64,000 nucleotides of DNA from Salinispora fenicalii (GTDB taxonomy: Bacteria > Actinomycetota > Actinomycetes > Mycobacteriales > Micromonosporaceae). Below, piece after piece: positions 55,098 to 62,543 of this stretch (position 1 is its first letter; the number at the start of each line of letters is the position of its first letter). The notes beneath the pieces were generated by a model. It made no database searches. It had not been told where the DNA came from and saw nothing but the letters and a program-made list of their open reading frames with translations. The stretch spans positions 24,578-88,577 of the forward strand of contig NZ_KI911473.1 of NCBI RefSeq assembly GCF_000514815.1. The letters run 5' to 3'. The translations under genes were made by a program, and so were the position numbers.

Positions 55098-56276
55098 TCA
55101 GAAGAGCCGTTCCAGCTGGAACACAAAATTGTTCCACCACTCGGAGACCACACCCAGGTACGCCTTGCCGACGGTGGAGACCGCCACGGCCGAGGCCATC
55201 GCGGCAATCGCGGACAGCACCAGCAGCAGCAGCGAGGATCCGGAAATGCTCTGCCGGTAGAGCCGGCTCACGCCCTTGGCGTCAACCAGCTTGCCGCCAA
55301 CCTTCAGCCGGGTCAGGAAGGTCGACGCCATCCCGCCCCGTCCCTTGTCCAGGAACTCGACGAGCGTGGCGTGTGTACCGACCGCTACCAGGAGCGAGGC
55401 GCCCTTCTCGTCGGCGAGCAGCATCGCCAGGTCCTCGCTGGTGGCTGCGGCGGGAAAGGTGACTGCCGGGACGCCGAGGCCGTTGACCCGGGCCAGCCCG
55501 GGTGCCCGCCCATCCGGGTAGGCGTGCACTACGACCTCGGCACCGCAACGCAGCACGTCGTCAGTCACCGAATCCATGTCACCGATGATCATGTCGGGTG
55601 GATAGCCGGCCTCGACCAGAGCATCCGCCCCGCCGTCAACGCCGATAAGCACCGGCTTGAACTCCCGGATGTACGGGCGCAACACATCCAGGTCGGCCTT
55701 GTAGTCGTAGCCGCGCACCACGATCAGGCAGTGCCGGCCCTGAATTTCGGTACGGATGTCCGGAACACCCACCCCATAGAGCAGTAGATCCCGCTCCTGC
55801 TTCAGGTAGACCATGGTGTTCGCCGCGAACGCCTCCAGCTGGACCGAAAGCCCCTCCCGGGCATCGGCCATCGCCTTCCCGATGCTCTCCGCATCCTGCA
55901 AGTCACCATGGGCCACCGGCTCTTCGCCCAGATAGACCGTGTTGCCCTCGATCCGGACGGTGTCGCCCTCCTGAATCCGTTCGAAGACACCCTCACCCAG
56001 ATCGTCCAGGAGCGGGATACCGGCCTCGATCAGCACTTCCGGGCCAAGGTTGGGGTAGCGGCCCGAGACCGACGGCTTGGCGTTAAGGACGGCCCCGACA
56101 CCGACCGCGACCAGCGAATCGGCGGCGACCCGGTCCAGGTCGACGTGGTCGATCACCGCCACATCGCCGGGACGAAGCCGGCCAACCAGACGTTTGGTCC
56201 GACGGTCCAGACGGGCGGTGCCGCCGGCCCGGCCCGGATCGGCGGGTCGGGTCCAGCGCAACGTAGGTAGACGCAT
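55098..56276 (-). CDS. steA: SteA-family cell-division/cytokinetic-ring protein
   Basis: 392 residues. The central part resembles thiamin pyrophosphokinase (GVDGGADALVEAGYPPDM, IIGDMDSVTDD) and the N-terminal part has the family's GDVAVIDHVDLDRVAADSL. A membrane helix lies near the C-terminus (SSLLLLVLSAIAAMASAVAV). It is the Rv1697 homologue by order; SteA works with SteB in cell separation in corynebacteria. The ATG at 56276 is preferred to one nine bases earlier. Confidence 0.88.
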   Translation of the reverse strand: MRLPTLRWTRPADPGRAGGTARLDRRTKRLVGRLRPGDVAVIDHVDLDRVAADSLVAVGVGAVLNAKPSVSGRYPNLGPEVLIEAGIPLLDDLGEGVFERIQEGDTVRIEGNTVYLGEEPVAHGDLQDAESIGKAMADAREGLSVQLEAFAANTMVYLKQERDLLLYGVGVPDIRTEIQGRHCLIVVRGYDYKADLDVLRPYIREFKPVLIGVDGGADALVEAGYPPDMIIGDMDSVTDDVLRCGAEVVVHAYPDGRAPGLARVNGLGVPAVTFPAAATSEDLAMLLADEKGASLLVAVGTHATLVEFLDKGRGGMASTFLTRLKVGGKLVDAKGVSRLYRQSISGSSLLLLVLSAIAAMASAVAVSTVGKAYLGVVSEWWNNFVFQLERLF

Positions 56277-56397
56277 CGTAACCATCCTGGCATGTGAAGC
56301 GGGCGACCTTCACGCGACATGCTTGCGCGGGCCGCCAGTCCAGAGAAGCACACTATGGCGTGGGACGGCGCGCCGGTGGCGCTACTGAACCGCGACG

Positions 56398-58155
56398 CTA
56401 CGCCCGCCGCTCCCGTGCCGCCACGGCCAGTAGCTCCTCGGCGTGCGCGATTCCCAGGTCCGAATCCGGCAGACCGGCAAGCATACGGGCGAGCTCCCGC
56501 GCCCGCTCGGTGTCCTCGACCACCCGCACCCCACTGGTCGTCACCGCACCGCCGGTGTCCTTCGCCACTACCAGGTGCCGGTCGGCGAACGCGGCGACCT
56601 GGGGCAGATGGGTGACGACGAGCACTTGGTGGCTGCGAGCCAGCCGGGCCAGTCGACGGCCGATCTCCACCGCGGCCTGGCCACCGACCCCGGCGTCAAC
56701 CTCGTCAAAAACGAGCGCAGGCGGGCCGCCCGAGCCGGCGAAGACCACCTCGATGGCGAGCATCACCCGGGACAGCTCACCACCGGAGGCACCCCGCTGC
56801 AGCGGCAATGCTGGCGCACCCGGATGGGCCAACAGACGCAGCTCCACCTCGTCGCCGCCGTCCGGACCGATCCCAACCTCGACGCCGTTGACCGAAAGAC
56901 CGGGCTCAGACTTCCCCACCGGGCGGGGCAGCACCCCCACCTCGACCCGAGAATGTGGCATAGCCAACCCCGCCAGCTCAGTGGTGACCTGTGCCGCAAA
57001 CCGGGTCGCTGCCTCCTGTCGCGCCACCGACACCCGACCTGCCAGGTCGGCTACCTCGCCGGCCAGCCGGGACACCTCCCGGTCCAGCTCGTCGAGGAGC
57101 TCATCCGAGGAATCTAGATCGGACAGTTGGGCCCGGGCCCGCTCAGCCCAGGCAATCACCCCATCGGTGTCGTCAGCGTACTTGCGGGTCAGCGCACGCA
57201 AGGCGACCCGCCGCTCGTAGACCGCCTGCAACCGCGCCGGATCAGCGTCCAGCCCCGCCAGGTACGTCGACAACTCCGCGGAGACATCTGCGACCAGGGT
57301 TGCCGCCTCCTCCAAACGCGTCGCCAGCTCCCCAAGGGCGGGGTCGGTGCCGGACTGCCCATCCAAGGTACGGCGGGCGGTGCCAAGTAGCGTCGTAACA
57401 TCCGGAGTGTCCTCGGCGGCCTCCATCCCCCCGGCCACACACTGCTGGGCCAGCCGCGCCGCGGTCCGCAGCCCCTCGGCGTGCTCCAGCCGTTGCGCCT
57501 CCGCCTTGAGCTCGTCGTCCTCGCCCGGCTGCGGATCAACCCGGGTGATCTCGTCGAGACCGAGGCGCAGCAGGTCGGCCTCTCGATTTCGCTCCCGCGC
57601 GTTTCGACGCCGGCTGGCCAAGTCGTCCACCACCGACCGCCACCGGGTGTATACCTCGCGCAACGCGTCGAGCAGCTTCTCGTGCTCCGGACCGGCGAAC
57701 CGGTCGAGCGCGGCACGCTGCTCGGCCGGGCGCAGCAGCCGCAGTTGGTCGGACTGACCGTGCACCGCGAGCACCTGCTCACCCACCTCGGCGAGCATCG
57801 ACACCGGCATGCTCCGGCCGCCGAGATGGGCACGAGAGCGGCCTTCTGTGGTGACGGTGCGACTGAGCAACACCGAACCGTCCTCGTCCGGCTCACCACC
57901 CGCGTCGATGATCCGAGCACATACGGTCTCGGCGACCCTTCCGGCCAGCCGCAGCCGACCCTCGACCACCGCGCGGCCGGGCTCAGCCCGCACCCGCCCG
58001 GCGTCGGCACGCCCGCCAAAGAGCAGACCGAGACCAGTCACCACCATGGTCTTACCCGCACCGGTCTCACCAGTGATCACGTTCATACCGCCGGCTAGCG
58101 GCAGCGTCGTGTCCTCAATGACACCCAGTCCGGTGATGCGTAGCTCTTCCAGCAC
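56398..58155 (-). CDS. recN: DNA repair protein RecN
   Basis: 585-residue SMC-like repair ATPase for double-strand breaks. Walker A TGETGAGKT (28-36) follows the IEDTTLPLAGGMNVI start; the coiled-coil arms fill residues 160-400; the ABC signature GASGGELSRVMLAIE and Walker B LVFDEVDAGVGG (about 485) are intact. The GTG at 58155 gives the normal start; the frame's upstream 37 codons are non-homologous. Part of the tlyA-nadK-recN set. Confidence 0.96.
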   Translation of the reverse strand: MLEELRITGLGVIEDTTLPLAGGMNVITGETGAGKTMVVTGLGLLFGGRADAGRVRAEPGRAVVEGRLRLAGRVAETVCARIIDAGGEPDEDGSVLLSRTVTTEGRSRAHLGGRSMPVSMLAEVGEQVLAVHGQSDQLRLLRPAEQRAALDRFAGPEHEKLLDALREVYTRWRSVVDDLASRRRNARERNREADLLRLGLDEITRVDPQPGEDDELKAEAQRLEHAEGLRTAARLAQQCVAGGMEAAEDTPDVTTLLGTARRTLDGQSGTDPALGELATRLEEAATLVADVSAELSTYLAGLDADPARLQAVYERRVALRALTRKYADDTDGVIAWAERARAQLSDLDSSDELLDELDREVSRLAGEVADLAGRVSVARQEAATRFAAQVTTELAGLAMPHSRVEVGVLPRPVGKSEPGLSVNGVEVGIGPDGGDEVELRLLAHPGAPALPLQRGASGGELSRVMLAIEVVFAGSGGPPALVFDEVDAGVGGQAAVEIGRRLARLARSHQVLVVTHLPQVAAFADRHLVVAKDTGGAVTTSGVRVVEDTERARELARMLAGLPDSDLGIAHAEELLAVAARERRA

Positions 58156-58225
58156 AGCACCTGACAGTAGACGCGGTGCCCGACGCTTGACCAGCCGACA
58201 GCCGCGAGCACCGACGGTGGCCCGC

Positions 58226-59113
58226 TCAGTGTCGGCTGCCCCGCCAGCCCTGCACCGGCAGATCAAACTTGGCCACCAGCCGATCGGTGAAGGGCCGGGC
58301 CGTCAGCTGCACGATCCGCACCGGCAAGGCCCCGCGCCGCACCGTCACCCGTGCGCCCGGCGGAAGGTCGTACACCCGCCGTCCGTCACAACAGAGCACC
58401 GCGAGACTGGTAAAGGGGTCTACGGTGATGACGAAGGTGGACGTGGGCGCCGTGACCAGCGGCCGACTGAAGAGCGCATGCGCGCTGATCGGCACCAGCA
58501 ACAGGGCCTCCACCTCGGGCCACACGACCGGGCCACCGCCGGAGAACGCGTAGGCCGTTGAGCCGGTGGGAGTGGCGCAGACAACTCCGTCACAGCCATA
58601 GCGGGACAACGGCCGCCCATCAACGTCAACGAGGAGCTCGAGCATCTGGGCCCGCTCGCCCTTTTCGACGCTGATCTCGTTCAACGCCCAGGACTCGATC
58701 GTCGGGCCACCATTGAACTCGGCGGTCACATCCAGCGTGAGCCGTTCGTTCACGGTGTAGTTGCGACCCACCACGTCCCGAACCACCGAGTCCAGATCGT
58801 CGATCTCAGCCTCGGCGAGAAAGCCGACCTTACCGAGGTTGATCCCGAGTAGTGGCACCTTCGCCGGCCGGGCCAGCTCGGCGGCCCGCAGAAACGTACC
58901 GTCCCCACCCAACGCAAAGACGATCTCAGCACCCTCCGCGGCTTCCGGACCAGTCACCGGAACCACCCCGGGTAGGTCGAGATCCTCGGCCTCCTCGGCG
59001 AGAACGCGAATTACGAAGCCAGCCGCGATCAAATCCGCGGCCACCGCCCGTGCGTGTTCAGTGCTGCGCCGCCGCCCGGTGTGCGTCACCAGCAGCGCAA
59101 TCCGGTTCACCAC
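58226..59113 (-). CDS. nadK: NAD kinase
   Basis: 295-residue NAD kinase making NADP. GGDGT (69-73) with LGINLGKVGFLAE, the NEISVEKG loop and ATPTGSTAYAFSGGG are all present. The start is one of two adjacent GTG codons (59113 or 59110) directly before the RIALLVTHTGRR family start; a GTG at 59152 would add 13 residues. Located 62 bp after tlyA, as in mycobacteria. Confidence 0.95.
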   Translation of the reverse strand: MVNRIALLVTHTGRRRSTEHARAVAADLIAAGFVIRVLAEEAEDLDLPGVVPVTGPEAAEGAEIVFALGGDGTFLRAAELARPAKVPLLGINLGKVGFLAEAEIDDLDSVVRDVVGRNYTVNERLTLDVTAEFNGGPTIESWALNEISVEKGERAQMLELLVDVDGRPLSRYGCDGVVCATPTGSTAYAFSGGGPVVWPEVEALLLVPISAHALFSRPLVTAPTSTFVITVDPFTSLAVLCCDGRRVYDLPPGARVTVRRGALPVRIVQLTARPFTDRLVAKFDLPVQGWRGSRH

Positions 59114-59174
59114 ACCCGCCGTACCGTCCGGGGCCCGTCGTCGGCCCCGCACACCACCCGGCTCACCCGCCCGC

Positions 59175-60020
59175 TCACCCCACTACCTCCTCCGTCGCTG
59201 TGCCGGACCGACCGCCGGCGGCCCCGGCCGTCACCACCGCCCGCACCCGCTCCGGATCAGCCGCAGGCGCGTCCCGGCGTAACCATACGAAGAACTCGAC
59301 GTTCCCGCTGGGCCCCGGCAACGGGCTGGCACAAACATCAGCGAGACCCAACCCGAGTTGGGCCGCCGCACCGGCCACATCCAGCACCGCCTCGGCCCGC
59401 AACGCTGGATCACGCACCACTCCTCCGGCGCCGACCCGATCGCGCCCCACCTCGAACTGCGGCTTCACCATCAGCGCCAGATCGCCGCCCGGTCGGGTAC
59501 AAGCTGCCAGGGCCGGCAACACCAGCCGCAGCGAAATGAACGACAGGTCAGCGACGGTAAGGTCAACCGGGCCATCGATGGCCGCTGGCGTAAGCGTACG
59601 CACGTTGGTCCGCTCGAAGACGCGTACCCGCTCATCGTTGCGCAGTGGCCAGGCGAGCTGCCCGTACCCGACATCAACCGCCACCACCTCGGCCGCGCCG
59701 ACGCGCAGCAACACGTCGGTGAACCCGCCAGTGGAAGCACCGGCGTCGAGGCAGCGCCGCCCGGTGGCGGTCAGCCCACTCGGACCGAAGGAGGCCAAGG
59801 CACCAGCCAGCTTGTGCCCGCCCCGCGAGACGTACTCCGAGGCCGGATCTGCCCCGGTGACCAGCAGCGGATCGGCGGGGTCAACCATCGCGGCGACCTT
59901 GCGGGCCGGGACGCCGCGTAACTGAACGCGACCAGCCTCCACCAAGGCGGCGGCCTGCTCGCGCGAGCGTGCCAGGCCGCGGCGGACGAGTTCCGCGTCC
60001 AACCGGGTACGACGTGCCAT
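59175..60020 (-). CDS. tlyA: 16S/23S rRNA 2'-O-methyltransferase TlyA
   Basis: 281 residues. The N-terminal S4 domain (RLDAELVRRGLARSREQAAA) precedes a Rossmann methyltransferase domain with the SAM loop LDAGASTGGFTDVLL and MVKPQFEVGR. TlyA methylates 16S C1409 and 23S C1920; loss gives capreomycin resistance in mycobacteria. It comes 17 bp after the 102-residue gene. Confidence 0.95.
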   Translation of the reverse strand: MARRTRLDAELVRRGLARSREQAAALVEAGRVQLRGVPARKVAAMVDPADPLLVTGADPASEYVSRGGHKLAGALASFGPSGLTATGRRCLDAGASTGGFTDVLLRVGAAEVVAVDVGYGQLAWPLRNDERVRVFERTNVRTLTPAAIDGPVDLTVADLSFISLRLVLPALAACTRPGGDLALMVKPQFEVGRDRVGAGGVVRDPALRAEAVLDVAGAAAQLGLGLADVCASPLPGPSGNVEFFVWLRRDAPAADPERVRAVVTAGAAGGRSGTATEEVVG

Positions 60021-60037
60021 ACCTGCTTCTCCGGCTC

Positions 60038-60346
60038 TTAGGACTGGTCAATGCTGGCGAGGGTTTCCCGCAGTGTTTCGTATGCCGCTTCGTACTGCGC
60101 GATCTGGTCCGCCAGGGGTAGTCCGGCGACGTTGACCATCGCCTGCACCGCGGCGTCAACCGCCGGATTCGGCGCCGCCGTCTCGCCCCCGGCTTTTTCG
60201 GCGGCGAGCGCAGCCGGTGCTGGTCGCGACGCCACCGGCCCACCAAGTGGGGAAGAAGCGGGCGGCGGACCGGGGCGGGGCAGACCGGTCACGGCTGCCC
60301 CCCAGCGGAACCCGACTGGCAGTGGACGGCGCTCACTCCGGGCCAC
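60038..60346 (-). CDS. small conserved hypothetical protein (102 aa)
   Basis: Pro/Ala-rich first half, helical second half (VQAMVNVAGLPLADQIAQYE, AYETLRETLASID). No recognised domain. GTG start; overlaps the end of the phasin-like gene by 14 bases and precedes tlyA, the place of Rv1693 in mycobacteria, which is likewise a short uncharacterised protein. Confidence 0.72.
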   Translation of the reverse strand: MARSERRPLPVGFRWGAAVTGLPRPGPPPASSPLGGPVASRPAPAALAAEKAGGETAAPNPAVDAAVQAMVNVAGLPLADQIAQYEAAYETLRETLASIDQS

Positions 60347-61025
60347 CCGGATGCTGCTTACGCGACGCCCTCTTCGCCGACCGCGGTACGGCTGACAGCT
60401 CCGTTGACGGCCGTACCGCCACAGACTGTCCGGGCACCGTCTTCTTCACGACCGGCTTCTTCTCAACCGACTTCAGTGCAACCGGCTTCTTCTCAACCGA
60501 CTTCTTCACGACCGGCTTCTTCACGACCGGCTTCTTCGCGGCCGGCTCCTTCGCCGTGCTGGGCGTGGTCACGGTGCGTCCGGACGAAGGTTCCTCTGCC
60601 GCGGTAGGCGTAGCAGTCAGCAGCGGCGCCCTCGGCTCCACAGCAATACCCGGTGCGACCGGTTGGTCCGCATCCACGTCGTCCGCCACGGTTCCGCTGG
60701 CAGCGCGCGCCGCCGGCAACCCGTTTGGTGCTTCCCGAAGCCGCCGCTCCAGCTCGCGTACCCGCCGGGTCAGCTCGGTCACCTCCTCGGCGGTGGCGAG
60801 GCCGACAGCACCGAGCGCCCGTTCGACCTCGAACCGGACCAGCTTGGTCAACGCTTCCCGGTTGGCCGCACTTGTGGAGACCAGTTCCTCGGCAAGCGCC
60901 TGAAGCTGGACCGCGGTAGCGCCGCCAGCACCGACCAGCCGCCGCGCCGTCTCCTGGGCCTTCCTCCGGGGCGCCTCTGCCAGGCCCATGGCCAACGCAA
61001 GGTAGGAGCGCCACGCGTCCTGCAT
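60333..61025 (-). CDS. phasin-like/helical protein with a Lys-rich repeat tail
   Basis: 230 residues. The N-terminal 110 residues are amphipathic helices (AWRSYLALAMGLAEAPRRKA, AANREALTKLVRFEVERALG, EEVTELTRRVRELERRLREA) resembling phasin/PhaI-type proteins. The C-terminal half repeats VVKKP/VEKKPV motifs, giving a strongly basic, histone-like tail. The ATG at 61025 has AAGGA eight bases upstream. It might coat storage granules or tether them to DNA; this is inference from composition. Confidence 0.7.
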   Translation of the reverse strand: MQDAWRSYLALAMGLAEAPRRKAQETARRLVGAGGATAVQLQALAEELVSTSAANREALTKLVRFEVERALGAVGLATAEEVTELTRRVRELERRLREAPNGLPAARAASGTVADDVDADQPVAPGIAVEPRAPLLTATPTAAEEPSSGRTVTTPSTAKEPAAKKPVVKKPVVKKSVEKKPVALKSVEKKPVVKKTVPGQSVAVRPSTELSAVPRSAKRASRKQHPGGPE

Positions 61026-61134
61026 GCCTGAGTCCTTCCGCGAGAGGGGATGTGCGGTCCTCACGCTACCGGCGTGGCCAGGCCACCCGTGCGGTACGGT
61101 GCCGGAGAGTGGTGTGGCGAGTTGTGGAGGCGAT

Positions 61135-61482
61135 GTGGCTAGCGTTGACGAGTGCCGGCAGGCGTTGCGGGACCTCACCGCTCGGCTGAACGGCAACGCC
61201 GAGGCCGTGCGCGAGCACGTCGGCCTGGATCGGACGCTGGCCTGCCGGATCACCGATCTGGACGCCGCATTCCACGGCCGCCTCATCGACGGCCAGCTGA
61301 CAGACCTCGCCGACGGTGACGACCCGAAGGCCAAGATCGCCCTGAGCACCACCAGCGAGGACCTCCTCGCCCTGGTCCGCGGGGAACTGGACATCACCCG
61401 CGCGGTGGCATCCCGACGGGTGTCCATCAAAGCTAACCCGTTCGACTTGATTAAGCTTCGCAAGCTGCTCGGGACAAGCTGA
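61135..61482 (+). CDS. SCP2-like sterol-carrier domain protein
   Basis: 115 residues covering one SCP2 fold: CRITDLDAAFHGRLIDGQLT, KIALSTTSEDLLALVRGELD, and a final KANPFDLIKLRKLL helix. It binds lipids rather than catalysing. GTG start with GGAGG five bases upstream. It is transcribed divergently from the phasin-like gene (109 bp apart) and converges on the HAD gene. Confidence 0.85.
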   Translation: MASVDECRQALRDLTARLNGNAEAVREHVGLDRTLACRITDLDAAFHGRLIDGQLTDLADGDDPKAKIALSTTSEDLLALVRGELDITRAVASRRVSIKANPFDLIKLRKLLGTS

Positions 61483-61520
61483 GCGCGACCAGATTCACCG
61501 CGGCCTCCGGCCGGAGTTGC

Positions 61521-62543
61521 TCAGCCGGACAACAGGCCGAACGTCGCGAGCGCCCGCTCAGCCGCCGAGGAGACCGCCCGCACCGGCAACGACCGCGCGG
61601 TGGACCATGCCGCCGCGCAGAGCACCGGCAGCGCATCCAGCGGACGTCCCGCACCAGACAGTTCCAGCCAGTTGTCGCGGGCCGCCGCGGACCACCCATC
61701 GGCCTCCGTCGGACCCGGCACCCGCACCACCGCAGCCGGCTCGAAGAGCCCCGCCAAGTCCACTGACACAAACGTCGGTCGATGCTCAGGCGCAGCAGCC
61801 AGCAGCTCGGCCACGTCGCTAACACCGGTCAGCACCAACAAGCTGTCCAGTCCCGCGCGGACCGCACCCTCGATGTCGGTGTCCAAGCGGTCACCGACAA
61901 CCAGGGCAGGCCCCCCGCTGGCCCGGCGGGAGGCAGCGACGAAGAGCTCCGGCGCGGGCTTACCCACGACCAGGTCCGGATCCCGACCGAGCGCGATCCG
62001 CACCGCGGCGACCAAGGCACCGTTGCCAGGAAGTGGACCACGCTTACTGGGCAGCGTGCGGTCGGTGTTGGTAGCGACCCAGGTCGCCCCACCTCGAATC
62101 GCCGCCGTTGCCTCAGCCAGGTCAGCCCAGCCGACCTGCGGCCCGTACCCCTGAACCACCGCGACCGGCTCATCCTCGGCCCGTGCGACCGGGGTAAGCC
62201 CGGCGGCGCGGATCTCGGCACGCAGCGCCTCCGCCCCCACGACCAGGATCCGCGTCCCCGCTGGATGCCGCTCGCGAAGCAACTGCGCGGTGGCCGCCGC
62301 GGAGGTCAGCACCTCCTCCGGGCGGGCAGCGATGCCCATACCGGTAAGCAGATCGGCCACCTCACTGGGCCGACGAGAGGCGTTGTTCGTGGCGTACGCG
62401 ACCGCCCGATCCTCGGCATGTAGCTGGCGCACCGCCTCGATCGCCCCGGGGATCGGCTGGTCAACCAGGTAGATCACCCCGTCCAGGTCAAAAATGACCA
62501 GGGCGTACCCGTCAACCAGCCGCCTTCCGCCGGTCAGCGTCAC
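61521..62543 (-). CDS. HAD-superfamily (NagD/phosphoglycolate-phosphatase-like) hydrolase
   Basis: 340 residues. The nucleophile motif is FDLDGVIYL (Asp19, Asp21); YATNNASR is motif II; the VVGKPAPELF lysine and VVGDRLDTDIEGA are motifs III/IV, with a C2 cap between. A 75-residue extra C-terminal tail is Ala-rich. The GTG overlaps the TPR gene's stop by four bases. The Rv1692 homologue (reported as a glycerol phosphate phosphatase) occupies this same position. Confidence 0.9.
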   Translation of the reverse strand: MTLTGGRRLVDGYALVIFDLDGVIYLVDQPIPGAIEAVRQLHAEDRAVAYATNNASRRPSEVADLLTGMGIAARPEEVLTSAAATAQLLRERHPAGTRILVVGAEALRAEIRAAGLTPVARAEDEPVAVVQGYGPQVGWADLAEATAAIRGGATWVATNTDRTLPSKRGPLPGNGALVAAVRIALGRDPDLVVGKPAPELFVAASRRASGGPALVVGDRLDTDIEGAVRAGLDSLLVLTGVSDVAELLAAAPEHRPTFVSVDLAGLFEPAAVVRVPGPTEADGWSAAARDNWLELSGAGRPLDALPVLCAAAWSTARSLPVRAVSSAAERALATFGLLSG

